NCBI RefSeq assembly: GCF_031085175.1
Contig: NZ_JAVHUY010000022.1
Location: forward strand, 1 to 64,000
DNA length: 64,000 nt
Direction: 5' to 3'
Origin: Phytohabitans maris
Lineage (GTDB): Bacteria; Actinomycetota; Actinomycetes; Mycobacteriales; Micromonosporaceae
Shown here: piece by piece, positions 26,535 to 34,818 of the stretch
Layout of the letters: every line of letters starts with the position of its first letter
Numbering within the stretch: the stretch's first letter is position 1
Program-made: the position numbers and the translations under genes
Notes under the pieces: generated by a model
The model's input: only the letters and a program-made list of their open reading frames with translations
Databases searched by the model: none
Told to the model about the DNA's origin: nothing

Positions 26535-27806
26535 ATGCGGGACATCATCAGGCGGGTCGACCGGTGCCGGGTCTGCGGCAACGACGACTGGCTCGAGGTC
26601 ATGTCGTTGGGGTCCACACCGCTGGCGAACGGCTTTCTCGACCCGGCCCCGGCATACCCGGACGAGCCGGTGTACCCGGTCGACGTGATCGCCTGCCGGC
26701 GCTGCTGGTTGATGAGCCTGCGCCACGTCGTCGACCCGCAGGTGCTGTTCACCCACTACGTGTACCTCACGTCCGAGTCCGACCAGATGGCCCAGCACAT
26801 GCGGCGGATCGTCGAGTGGAGCACCCGCAAGCTGGGTCTGACGGCCGGTGACCTGGTCGTGGAACTGGGCAGCAACATCGGCACCCAGCTGGAGATCTTC
26901 GCCGCGGCCGGCCTGCGCACGGTCGGCGTCGACCCGGCCCGCAACCTCGCCCGGATCGCCAACGACCGCGGGGTCGAGACCGTCGCGGACTTCTTCGGCC
27001 CGCACGTGGCCGGCCCGATCGCCCAGAAACACGGCCGCGCCAAGCTGGTACTGGGCCGGCAGTGCTTCGCCCACATCGACGACGTACACCACGTCCTGGA
27101 CGGCGTCGACGCGGTGCTCGCGCCGGACGGCGCGCTGGCCATCGAGGTGCCCTACCTGGTCGACCTGCTGGACCAGAACCAGTTCGACACGATCTACCAC
27201 GAGCACCTGTCGTACTACTCGCTCGGCACCCTCGGCCGGCTCTTCGAGTCGCACGGCCTGCGGCTGGTCGACGTCGAGCGCGCGGACGTACACGGCGGCT
27301 CGATCGTGGCCTTCGCGTCCCGCCCGACCGTGCGGCCGCCCGCCCCGAGCGTCTCGCGGCTGCTGGCCCTGGAGGAGGAGCGGGGCCTGTCCACCGGGCG
27401 CCCGTACCAGGATCTCGCCGACCGGACCCGCAAGGTGGTCGACAACGTGGGCGGGCTGGTCCGCGACCTCGTGGCCAGCGGCAAGCGGGTCGCCGGCTAC
27501 GGCGCGCCGTCCAAGGGGCACGCGCTGCTACAGGCCTGCGGGCTGGACCGGAAAGAGATCGAGTTCGTCACCGACACCACCCCGCTCAAACAGGGCAAGG
27601 TGTGGGCCGGCAACCTGATCCCGGTGTTCACGCCGGAGCAGGCCCGCAGCCGCCCGCCCGACTACTACCTGCTGCTGGCCTGGAACTACTCCAGCGAGGT
27701 CATCCGCAAAGAGCATGAGTTCCTGGCCCAGGGCGGCCGGTTCATCGTGCCCATCCCGCAGCCGCGCATCGTCGCCGAGCCGGAGCCCGCACGCCGGTAC
27801 GCATGA
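26535..27806 (+). CDS. NDP-sugar C-methyltransferase (TylC3/NovU-like)
   Basis: A 423-aa three-domain enzyme. The N-terminal zinc-binding domain has Cys pairs in DRCRVCGN and IACRRCWLM. The SAM domain carries VVELGSNIGTQLEIF, and the C-terminal domain contains VAGYGAPSKGHALLQ. IYHEHLSYYSL is the catalytic His region of the family. Members add a methyl branch at C-3 or C-5 next to a keto group of a dTDP-sugar. ATG with GGAGGAGCG upstream. It ends at a bidirectional terminator facing the FAD hydroxylase gene. Confidence 0.92.
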   Translation: MRDIIRRVDRCRVCGNDDWLEVMSLGSTPLANGFLDPAPAYPDEPVYPVDVIACRRCWLMSLRHVVDPQVLFTHYVYLTSESDQMAQHMRRIVEWSTRKLGLTAGDLVVELGSNIGTQLEIFAAAGLRTVGVDPARNLARIANDRGVETVADFFGPHVAGPIAQKHGRAKLVLGRQCFAHIDDVHHVLDGVDAVLAPDGALAIEVPYLVDLLDQNQFDTIYHEHLSYYSLGTLGRLFESHGLRLVDVERADVHGGSIVAFASRPTVRPPAPSVSRLLALEEERGLSTGRPYQDLADRTRKVVDNVGGLVRDLVASGKRVAGYGAPSKGHALLQACGLDRKEIEFVTDTTPLKQGKVWAGNLIPVFTPEQARSRPPDYYLLLAWNYSSEVIRKEHEFLAQGGRFIVPIPQPRIVAEPEPARRYA

Positions 27807-27823
27807 GGTCTGTCACGGTTCGA

Positions 27824-27852
27824 TGGCCGGCCGCGCCTCGCGCGGCCGGCCA
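27824..27852. terminator. Bidirectional terminator hairpin
   Basis: A perfect 13-bp GC-rich stem (27824-27836 with 27840-27852) closes a 3-nt loop. It lies between the convergent C-methyltransferase and FAD monooxygenase genes, 18 nt from each stop. There is no T-run on either side, as is common for actinomycete terminators. Confidence 0.85.
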
Positions 27853-27869
27853 CACGTCGAACAGGCCAG

Positions 27870-29117
27870 CTACGCGTCGGCCGCCGGAGTGGTCACCCGG
27901 GCCGGGGTACGGACGTGTTCCGGCCGCAGCCCCAGGCCGATGAAGCGCGCGGTGAGGCGGCGACCGGCCGCGTACCGGGCGCTGAGCCGCATGGGCAGCG
28001 GCGGCCGCACCGTCGTCTCCCCGTCCAGCAGCGGCTTGATGAAGCGGGCCTGCAGGCCCCGCTGGAATGCCTGGGTCAGCACGGTCGGCAGCAGCCGCCG
28101 GCGCCGGACCGCGGCCAGCCGGCGTTCGCTGACGACGCCGCGGCGCAGGCCACTGTGGAGTATGTTCGCCGCCGCCACCGCGTCCTGGATGGCCAGGTTG
28201 AGTCCCACGCCGCCGATCGGGGCCATGGCGTGCGCCGCGTCGCCGATGCACAGCAGGCCGGGCCGGTGCCAGCGGCGCAGCCGGTCGATCCGTACCGACA
28301 GCGTGCTGACGCCGTCCCAGTCCAGGTGGTGCACGCGGTCGGCGAGGAAGGGGACCAGCTCGGCCAGGTTGCGCCGCATCTCGGTGATCCCCTTGGCCTT
28401 CATCAGCGCGTACCCGTCCTTGGGGATGAGGTACGCGGTCTGCCAGTAGGTGTTCCGGTTGAGCAGCACCACGAACCGGTTCGCGGTCAGCCGGAGGAAC
28501 GGCTCCACCGGATCCGACGGGAGGCGCGGGATCCGGAACCACACGACGTCCATGGGGGAGGCGAACGTGATGGGGTGCATACCGCACTTCTCCCGGACCG
28601 TCGAACGCCGCCCGTCCGCGGCCACGGTCAGCAGCGCACGCAGCTCGTGCTCGCCCGCCTCGTCGCGGTACCGCACCCCGCACACCCGCCCGTCCTCCTG
28701 GATCACGTCGGTCACCTCGGCGCTCATCCGCAGGGTGAACGTGCCCAGACCACCGCCCCAGGAAGCCAGGAGGTTGAGGAAGTCCCACTGCGGTACGAAG
28801 ACCGCGTACGGGAACGGGTGCCGCAGCGCCCGGAACTCCACGCCCGGCTGCCGGCCGTGGTCGGTCAGGAACGCCATCTCCTCGGCCTTGAAGTGGGGCA
28901 GCTCCAGAAACCGCGGGAGGATGCCCAGCTCGTCCAGCAGCTGCAGCGTGGACGGGTGGACGGTGTCGCCGCGGAAGTCACGCAGGAAGTCGGCGTGCTT
29001 CTCCAGGACGGTCACCTGGACGCCGGCACGGGCCAGCAGCAGGCCGGCGAACATGCCGGCCGGCCCGCCGCCGACGACACAGACGGTCGTCCGCGGCGGG
29101 ATGCGCGTGCCACTCAC
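27870..29117 (-). CDS. FAD-dependent aromatic hydroxylase (PHBH-like)
   Basis: A 415-aa flavoprotein monooxygenase. FAD motifs are VCVVGGGPAGMFAGLLLARAG (GxGxxG), TVAADGRRSTVRE (DG motif) and CIGDAAHAMAPIGGVGLNLA (GD motif). It probably hydroxylates an aromatic polyketide ring at the expense of NAD(P)H. It is shorter than TcmG-type enzymes, which have an added C-terminal domain, so it is not a simple TcmG equivalent. GTG start overlaps the glycosyltransferase stop as GTGA; an upstream open frame is antisense to other genes and was discarded. Confidence 0.92.
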   Translation of the reverse strand: MSGTRIPPRTTVCVVGGGPAGMFAGLLLARAGVQVTVLEKHADFLRDFRGDTVHPSTLQLLDELGILPRFLELPHFKAEEMAFLTDHGRQPGVEFRALRHPFPYAVFVPQWDFLNLLASWGGGLGTFTLRMSAEVTDVIQEDGRVCGVRYRDEAGEHELRALLTVAADGRRSTVREKCGMHPITFASPMDVVWFRIPRLPSDPVEPFLRLTANRFVVLLNRNTYWQTAYLIPKDGYALMKAKGITEMRRNLAELVPFLADRVHHLDWDGVSTLSVRIDRLRRWHRPGLLCIGDAAHAMAPIGGVGLNLAIQDAVAAANILHSGLRRGVVSERRLAAVRRRRLLPTVLTQAFQRGLQARFIKPLLDGETTVRPPLPMRLSARYAAGRRLTARFIGLGLRPEHVRTPARVTTPAADA

Positions 29118-30268
29118 CGGCCACCGAGCCGTTCCAGCGACGCGACGGCTTCGCCCGAGCTCGGCATCGTGCGGCACAGGCGCGCGAGCCGCCGGGCGCC
29201 GTGGCGGTACCGGGCATCGCCCAGCAGCGCCGCGATCCCGTCCCGGAGCGCCGCCACGGTCGGGTCGGACCCGTCGGTGTGCAGACCGGCGCCGGCGGTG
29301 GCCACGGCCTTGGCCGGGCTGAACGGGTTGAACGTCAGCGGGATGATCAGCTGGGGCACTCCGAGGGCCGACGCGGTCAGCGTGGTGTTGTCCCCGCCGT
29401 GGTGGACGATCGCGGAGCAGGTCGGCAGGAAGTAGTTCAGCGGCAGCTCCTCCACCACGCGTACCCGGTCGGGGACCTCGCCGAGCATGCCGCTGTGCCC
29501 CGCGGTGACCGCGGCGATCACGTCGACGTCCAGGTCGGCGAGGGCTTCGAGCACCCGCCGGGCCGGTGCCAGGTGTCCGGTGACCCGGGCGAACGTGGTG
29601 CCCCAGGTGACGCAGACGCGCGGCCGGTCGTGCTCCTCCAGGACCCACCTGGGCACCTGCCCCGCGCCGTTGTACGGCAGGTACCGCACCAGCTGGCGCT
29701 GCTGCGGCGGGTACGGTGCCTGGAGTACCGGCGGGCACGGGTCGAGGGTGAGGTCGCCGGTGAGGTCGATCTCGGTTACCCCGTGCCGCTTGTAGAGGTC
29801 CGTGGCCAGCTCCTGCTCGGTGCCGGCCAGGCCGGCGGAGAAGTCCGGGCCCACCAGGTGGCGGACCGCCGGGACGCCGAGCGCCGTGGACGCCAGGTGA
29901 CCGGCGTACCCGGTCGGCTCGTACACGATCAGGTCGGGCGCCCAACGCCGGCAGAACAGCATGACGTCGTCGATCATCGCCTCGGCGATGGCGACGAACA
30001 GGCCCACCGCGTGCCGGACGGCCGACTCCGGGTCGGGCCCCGCGCCCGGCCCCGGCGCGTTCTGCGCGCGCCATCGCGCGGCGACGGCGGCGAGGTCGAC
30101 GTCCTCGCCGGCCGGCACCGACGGCAGACCGGAGGCGACGACCGCCGCCGTGAGCGACGGTTGATGAGCGACGCGTACCTCGTGACCGGCGCTGCGCGCG
30201 GCCCAGGCGACCGGAACGAGTGGGTAGAAATGCGACGGTGCCGTCGCGGTGACCATGAGAATCTTCAC
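29114..30268 (-). CDS. GT1-family antibiotic glycosyltransferase
   Basis: A 384-aa GT-B glycosyltransferase. The N-terminal ILMVTATAPSHFYPLVPVAWA binds the acceptor. The donor-site segment AIVHHGGDNTTLTASALGVPQLIIP contains the HHGG...GVPQ signature of macrolide and aromatic polyketide glycosyltransferases. No separate DesVIII-type helper P450 is nearby. It is the only glycosyltransferase in the window, so one deoxysugar is expected on the aglycone. GTG start with GGGAG upstream; first gene of a two-gene minus operon with the hydroxylase. Confidence 0.92.
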   Translation of the reverse strand: MKILMVTATAPSHFYPLVPVAWAARSAGHEVRVAHQPSLTAAVVASGLPSVPAGEDVDLAAVAARWRAQNAPGPGAGPDPESAVRHAVGLFVAIAEAMIDDVMLFCRRWAPDLIVYEPTGYAGHLASTALGVPAVRHLVGPDFSAGLAGTEQELATDLYKRHGVTEIDLTGDLTLDPCPPVLQAPYPPQQRQLVRYLPYNGAGQVPRWVLEEHDRPRVCVTWGTTFARVTGHLAPARRVLEALADLDVDVIAAVTAGHSGMLGEVPDRVRVVEELPLNYFLPTCSAIVHHGGDNTTLTASALGVPQLIIPLTFNPFSPAKAVATAGAGLHTDGSDPTVAALRDGIAALLGDARYRHGARRLARLCRTMPSSGEAVASLERLGGR

Positions 30269-30444
30269 CGGCCTGCACTCCCTTCGTGGCTAAACCGGGC
30301 CGATCCTCGTCGGTGGCGATCCAGGATTCTTCGACGCCGGCTGAAGCCGCCGCTGGGCGCCGACACACCAGCGTTTCTCGACCTGGAGTCGAAGCGGTGC
30401 GCGCACGGTCAGGGACGACCGCACCTGCGACCAGGGAGCCCGCC
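30269..30444. promoter_or_regulatory. Divergent promoter region, glycosyltransferase / cyclase
   Basis: This 176-bp gap between divergent operons should contain both promoters. A short perfect inverted repeat, TCGAC-N5-GTCGA at 30378-30392, is the only clear structure. SARP and StrR proteins recognise TCGA-containing sites, so it is a candidate operator. I could not pick a convincing -35/-10 pair on either strand. Confidence 0.35.
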
Positions 30445-30765
30445 GTGCACAGGACGCTCATCGTCGCCCGGATGAACCCGGCCGACGTCGACACGATCGC
30501 CCAGGTCTTCGCCGAATCCGATGCCGCCGGCCTGCCCCAGATGCTCGGCGCGGTACGCCGGACCCTGTTCGCCTTCCACGACGTCTACGCGCACCTGATC
30601 GAGGCTCCGGTGCCGATCTCGGACCGGCTGCCCCGGATGTCCAGGCACCCGATGTTCCAGGACGTCAGCGCGAAGCTGGCGGCCTACGTCCGCCCCTACG
30701 ACCCTGGCTGGCAGGGCCCGTCGGACTCGGTCGCACGGCCCTTCTACAGCTGGTCCGCGGAGTGA
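30445..30765 (+). CDS. TcmI-type polyketide cyclase
   Basis: A 106-aa ferredoxin-like alpha/beta-barrel cyclase. HRTLIVARMNPADVDTIAQVFAESD and the C-terminal PVARPFYSW-like end (SVARPFYSWSAE) are hallmarks of the TcmI family, as is LFAFHDVYAHLIE. These enzymes close the last ring of tetracenomycin-like or pentangular polyphenols. GTG preceded by CAGGGAG. Its stop overlaps the next reading frame, and it forms a tcmI-tcmH-OMT-like operon, divergent from the glycosyltransferase. Confidence 0.93.
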   Translation: MHRTLIVARMNPADVDTIAQVFAESDAAGLPQMLGAVRRTLFAFHDVYAHLIEAPVPISDRLPRMSRHPMFQDVSAKLAAYVRPYDPGWQGPSDSVARPFYSWSAE

Positions 30766-30776
30766 GAGGAGTGACG

Positions 30777-31145
30777 ATGCCCGCACCGGACGTCTTTCGC
30801 GTCATGCTGAGGTTCACCATCACCGAGGGCACCGAGACCGCGTTCGAACGGGTCTGGTTCGGTATCGCCGAGCGGGTCCGGGGCACGCCGGGAAATCTCG
30901 AGCAGTGGCTGATGCGCGACGCGGAGGACCCGTCGACGTACTACCTCATCAGCGACTGGACCGACGAGACCCGCTTCCGCGAGTTCGAACGCAGCGCCGG
31001 GCACGCCGCCGACCGCGCGTCGCTCACGCCGTTCCGGTACGGCGTGTCGATGTCCACGATGCTCGTGCTGCGCCATTTTCCGGGCTCGTTCGCGGCGGCC
31101 TCGCCCGCGCCCTCGAAGCTGTCCACAAGGGAGGGACGATCGTGA
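30777..31145 (+). CDS. ABM-type anthrone monooxygenase (TcmH-like)
   Basis: A 122-aa ABM-domain protein. VFRVMLRFTITEGTETAFERVWFGIAERV and WLMRDAEDPSTYYLISDWTDE fit the family. TcmH-type enzymes oxidise a naphthacenone or anthrone to a quinone without cofactors, and the position next to a TcmI homologue supports this role. I prefer the ATG at 30777 with AGAGGAG 5 nt upstream over a GTG overlapping the cyclase stop. The tail after about residue 100 is Ser/Ala/Pro-rich. Confidence 0.87.
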   Translation: MPAPDVFRVMLRFTITEGTETAFERVWFGIAERVRGTPGNLEQWLMRDAEDPSTYYLISDWTDETRFREFERSAGHAADRASLTPFRYGVSMSTMLVLRHFPGSFAAASPAPSKLSTREGRS

Positions 31146-32176
31146 CCGTCGAGACCCGTACCGGTCTCACCCGGGCCGCGCTGTTCGACATGATGCACGC
31201 GTACAAGACAACCGCGCTGCTGCGTACCGCCGTGGAGCTCGGCGTGTTCGAGCAGCTGGCCGGCGGCCCGCTGAGCGTCGAGGCGATGGCGGCGCGGACC
31301 GGCGTGGTCCCGCGCGGCGCGTCCATCCTGCTGCACGCACTGGCCGCAGTGGGGTTGCTGGACACTGTGGACGGTGGGTTCGCGCTGCCGGCCGGTGGCG
31401 AGGAGCTGCTGGTGCGGGGCCGGCCGGCGTACTTCGGCGACATGGTGCACGTCGTGGCGAGCGACTGGGAGTGGGACGCGCTGAAGGTGCTCACCAAGGC
31501 CGTACGCGGCGGCGGCGCCGTCGTCAGCGAGCACGCCGAGACGCCGAGGTTCGGGTACTGGGAGGACTTCGCCGCGTACGCCGGCGCGGTCGCCGGCCCG
31601 ACGGCCGCGGTCCTGGCCGACGCCATCGACGGCTGGGCGGGCCGCCGCGAGTCCCTGGACATCCTCGATGTCGCGTGTGGACACGGCATCTACGGCTTCA
31701 CCGTCGCCGCCCGGCACGGCAACTCGCGGCTGTGGTCCCTCGACTGGCCGAACGTGCTGGAGGTGACGGCCAGGCACGCCGAGCGGCTCGGCCTGCGCGA
31801 CCGGATGCACCCGTTGCCCGGCGACATGTTCACCACGCCGCTGGGCGGCCCGTACGACCTGGTGATGGTGACCAATGTGCTGCACCACTTCTCGGCCGAG
31901 CGGGCGACCGAGCTGCTGCGCCGCCTCACGGCGGCCCTCAAGCCGGACGGCCGGCTGGTCGTCGTCGGCTTCACCAGGACCGACGCGCCGCCGGAACGGG
32001 ACCCGTCACCACACCTGTTCTCCGTGCTGATGCTGGTGTGGACCGCCGAGGGGGAGGTGCACTCGGCCGGCACGTACGACGAGATGCTGCGGGCGGCCGG
32101 CCTCATCCCCGCGAAGGAACACACCCCGCCAGGTCTACCGCTGACCATCATGGTCACCCAACCGGCGTCCACATGA
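31142..32176 (+). CDS. O-methyltransferase (dimerisation domain plus SAM domain)
   Basis: A 344-aa SAM-dependent methyltransferase. The N-terminal winged-helix part (about 5-90) contains TTALLRTAVELGVFEQLAG. The catalytic domain has ILDVACGHGIYGFTVA as motif I and VTNVLHHFSAERA, where an active-site His would lie. GTG start overlaps the ABM stop as GTGA. It resembles TcmO/TcmP-like or polyketide O-methyltransferases in position, being the third gene of this small operon and last gene of the recognisable cluster. Confidence 0.87.
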   Translation: MTVETRTGLTRAALFDMMHAYKTTALLRTAVELGVFEQLAGGPLSVEAMAARTGVVPRGASILLHALAAVGLLDTVDGGFALPAGGEELLVRGRPAYFGDMVHVVASDWEWDALKVLTKAVRGGGAVVSEHAETPRFGYWEDFAAYAGAVAGPTAAVLADAIDGWAGRRESLDILDVACGHGIYGFTVAARHGNSRLWSLDWPNVLEVTARHAERLGLRDRMHPLPGDMFTTPLGGPYDLVMVTNVLHHFSAERATELLRRLTAALKPDGRLVVVGFTRTDAPPERDPSPHLFSVLMLVWTAEGEVHSAGTYDEMLRAAGLIPAKEHTPPGLPLTIMVTQPAST

Positions 32177-32217
32177 GACGGCTCGTCGCGGCCGAGCGGA
32201 TGGCGCTCGTGGAGCGT

Positions 32218-32670
32218 TCAGTCCTCTTCGGACACCAGCACGATGATGATCGGGGTCGTCGACGGCGGCAGGTCGTCGAGCAGCGCGACGGCGGTCAGGA
32301 AGTCGCCGTCGTGCCAGAGCTTGGAGCGGTAGCCGGGTCCGGCGTCCGGCGCGTACCGGGTGTCTTCGGTCCAGCCCTCGCCGAGCGCACCGGCGTAGTG
32401 TGCGACGACCGAGTCCCAGGTGGTGCCGACCGGCAGCCGGTAGTAGTCGGCGTCCCACGGCCCGTCGAAGTGCTCCCGCACCCGCCGGGCCAGGTCGACG
32501 AAGGCGTACGACGCGGCGGTGTCCTGCTCCGGCGTGACCCCCTCGGTGATGCCGTGGATCGCACCCGGCGGCGGTGGGGGCGGTGGCGGCGGGTCGCCCT
32601 GTCCACAGGCACCCATCCCGAGCAGGGCGGTCAGCAGCAGCACGGACACGCGAATCCGGGTGGCGATCAT
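32218..32670 (-). CDS. Proline-rich lipoprotein, unknown
   Basis: A 150-aa predicted lipoprotein. The signal peptide IRVSVLLLTALLGMGAC ends in a lipobox with Cys at about residue 22, followed by a run of nine Pro. The rest is soluble, with WDADYYRLPVGTTWDSV and RSKLWHDGDFLTAVALLDD, and shows no family I recognise. It converges on the methyltransferase with a 41-bp gap. An ATG 24 nt upstream is possible but lacks a better ribosome site. It is probably outside the polyketide cluster. Confidence 0.7.
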   Translation of the reverse strand: MIATRIRVSVLLLTALLGMGACGQGDPPPPPPPPPGAIHGITEGVTPEQDTAASYAFVDLARRVREHFDGPWDADYYRLPVGTTWDSVVAHYAGALGEGWTEDTRYAPDAGPGYRSKLWHDGDFLTAVALLDDLPPSTTPIIIVLVSEED

Positions 32671-32727
32671 CGCAGGGGATCGTAGCCGGTGCATACAAGC
32701 GCGCTCGGCAGGCCCGCAGGCGTCAGC

Positions 32728-33423
32728 TCACTTGCCGGTGTCGACGCGCCACCAGTCCTTCGCGTCAGTGGCTTCTTCGGGCCAGAGTTCCAGAAGGTCT
32801 CCGGGCGCGAGTCCGAGGGCTCGTTCGATCTCGCTGGGGGTGAGGCTGCGCAGGGAGTCGGACAGCGACCGGGTCAGGTCGAGCCAGTAGCCGCGTAGTG
32901 TGGATTCGCTTACGAACAGTTGCTTGGCGATCTGACCGTAGCTCAGACCGCGGGCACGACCGTAGAGGATCTGGCGCTGGCGCTCGCTGAGCAGGGTGAT
33001 GCAGTTGCGCCGGACCAGGACCTCGAGTATCCCGACGACCGACTGCGGCACGGCGGTGCCACCGGAGGCGACCTCGATGAGGAGCCGTTCGGCCCGGCCG
33101 GTCGGCAGCGCCTTGGCGACGACCCCGCTCGCACCTGCCGCGATGCACGCCGCGAGGACGAAGCGACGCTCCTCCTGGCTGTAGGTGCAGACCCGGTAGC
33201 CGCGGCTGGTCAGCGCGCGGATCGCGGCGATGCCCTGCCGGACGTCGGGCTGTTCGAGGTTGGCCAGGTGCAGGTCGAGCAGGACTGCGTCTACGACCGG
33301 GCGGCGGCGGGTCAGCTCTTCCACGGTCGCGACCGCTGCGACGACGTCGAGACCCGGCATGAGGAGGCCGAACGACTCGCGGATCAGCGAGGCGTCGTCG
33401 ACCACCGCCACCCGGGGCCTCAC
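32728..33423 (-). CDS. LuxR/NarL-family response regulator
   Basis: A 231-aa response regulator. The receiver domain has acidic VAVVDDASLIRE, phosphoacceptor Asp in VDAVLLDLHLA and a Lys in GVVAKALP. The HTH region LLSERQRQILYGRARGLSYGQIAKQLFVSESTLRGYW is a somewhat divergent LuxR type. The GTG start overlaps the kinase stop as GTGA. It should be phosphorylated by that kinase and probably controls the adjacent peptide/ABC operon. Confidence 0.9.
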   Translation of the reverse strand: MRPRVAVVDDASLIRESFGLLMPGLDVVAAVATVEELTRRRPVVDAVLLDLHLANLEQPDVRQGIAAIRALTSRGYRVCTYSQEERRFVLAACIAAGASGVVAKALPTGRAERLLIEVASGGTAVPQSVVGILEVLVRRNCITLLSERQRQILYGRARGLSYGQIAKQLFVSESTLRGYWLDLTRSLSDSLRSLTPSEIERALGLAPGDLLELWPEEATDAKDWWRVDTGK

Positions 33424-34667
33424 ACCGCGTCCGTGGAGGCGTCCAGGGTCGCGCGAGCGGCTGCCGGCGCAGAGCCGGACGAGATCGTCACTGTCGTCCC
33501 CTCGTTCGGGGCGGACTCGATCTCGACCCGGAGCCCGCGCCGCCGCAGTTCACCCATGACGACCTCGCGCAGGCCGACCCCCGCGGTCACGGAGGCCGGG
33601 TCGAACCCGACGCCGTCGTCGCGCACGGTCAGCGTCCAGCTTCCGTCCGTGCCTTGGTCGAGGTGGACCACGACCGTGTCCGCCCGGGCGTGCGCGCGTA
33701 CGTTGAGCAGCAGGCTCTCGAGCGCGCGCTGGAGCGCCTCGGCCTGCGTGGCGGGGAGTCTCAGGTCGGCGCCGAGGTCGAGCAAAGCGTCGACGTGCAG
33801 GTCGGCGAACCGGTCGCATACCCGTTCGATCATCGCGGCGAACGCGACGGTGAGGTTGGCACCGGCCGCTCCGTAGGCGGTTGTCCCATCCCGGTCCGGC
33901 GCCTGGCCACGCAGATACGAGCGCATGCGTTGCAGTTCCACTTCAGCCTGGTCGATGAGCCGGGAGCGTGAGGCGTCGGTCCCCGGCTCGGTGAGCAGGC
34001 GCATGAGGGCGACGCCGTTGTGCATCATCACCTGGGCACGTCTTTCCTCCTCGCGCCGTGCCAGCTCGGCGGCGCGGGCACGCGAGGCGTCGGCGTCGTG
34101 CGCGATGCGGCGCGTGAATCCGAAGAACATGCGCACGACCAGCGCATACACCACGAAGGTGAGTACGTTGCCGATCGCGGTCGCGGTCGTGTCTCCCCTC
34201 GCATCGCCGCCGAGATACACCGCGTAGCAGACGATGACGCCGAGCAGGCCGCCCGCCCAGAGGGTGCGGCTGCGGACCCCGCCATCCGTGATGATGACCG
34301 ACAGCGCGTAGGCGGGCTGGTAAGCGACCCAGGTGCCTAGGCGTTCGCCCGGCTCCAGCAGCACAGACCCCAGCAACAGCAGGAAGCAGGCCAGCGCGAA
34401 GTCCGCCGCGGAACCCGCCGCGCCCAGCGGACGGCGGCGCACCAGCGTCACCACGCTGACCACGACGGCCGCGCAAGCCGCGGCAGCCCAAGACGCGAGG
34501 TAGGCGACGCCGTACGGCGACGTCGCTACGCCGATGTGGACCGCCGGGACCATCTGCGCGACCGTGCCCAGCCGGACCCCCGCGATGAAGTACGAGAAGG
34601 CCCGCTCGACGCCGGCCTTGGTCGTCGGCAACCCGGCGACGCGCCACAGCCCTTTCCGGCCGCTCAT
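33420..34667 (-). CDS. Membrane histidine kinase, NarX/DesK-like
   Basis: A 415-aa sensor kinase. The first half (about 20-180) contains five or six membrane helices without a large extracellular loop, suggesting it senses the membrane itself or a hydrophobic ligand. The phosphoacceptor region is REEERRAQVMMHNGVALMRLL, an unusual MHNG variant of the HisKA_3 HDG motif. The ATPase domain has ESLLLNVRAHARA (N box) and VRDDGVGFDPASV. ATG at 34667 with AGGAGG is clear; a longer frame upstream was discarded. Confidence 0.88.
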   Translation of the reverse strand: MSGRKGLWRVAGLPTTKAGVERAFSYFIAGVRLGTVAQMVPAVHIGVATSPYGVAYLASWAAAACAAVVVSVVTLVRRRPLGAAGSAADFALACFLLLLGSVLLEPGERLGTWVAYQPAYALSVIITDGGVRSRTLWAGGLLGVIVCYAVYLGGDARGDTTATAIGNVLTFVVYALVVRMFFGFTRRIAHDADASRARAAELARREEERRAQVMMHNGVALMRLLTEPGTDASRSRLIDQAEVELQRMRSYLRGQAPDRDGTTAYGAAGANLTVAFAAMIERVCDRFADLHVDALLDLGADLRLPATQAEALQRALESLLLNVRAHARADTVVVHLDQGTDGSWTLTVRDDGVGFDPASVTAGVGLREVVMGELRRRGLRVEIESAPNEGTTVTISSGSAPAAARATLDASTDAV

Positions 34668-34705
34668 AGTCCTCCTCGCGTGGCTGAGGGCCAGGCCGAC
34701 AAAAG

Positions 34706-34740
34706 TTCGCGGATTCGTTGGGTCACAGCGAACCCGCGAA
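34706..34740. promoter_or_regulatory. Inverted repeat in divergent kinase/LuxR promoter region
   Basis: TTCGCGG (34706-34712) and CCGCGAA (34734-34740) form a perfect 7-bp inverted repeat with a 21-nt spacer. It lies midway in the 150-bp gap between the kinase (minus) and the stand-alone LuxR regulator (plus). It could bind either regulator. No sequence evidence ties it to one of them. Confidence 0.35.
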
Positions 34741-34818
34741 ACGCAACGATCAGGGTACTTCAGCCAACCGAGCTGGATATCACCCAGTTTCCATCGAGAG
34801 GACACGGGGAGGGACCGG

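Noticed and set aside
29118-30494. N-terminal extension of the FAD hydroxylase through the glycosyltransferase region
   Set aside because: It is another frame of the glycosyltransferase. The FAD motif begins right after the GTG at 29117.
32560-32600. G/C-rich simple repeat in the lipoprotein gene
   Set aside because: It encodes the poly-proline linker after the lipobox Cys, so it is coding sequence rather than a separate repeat element.
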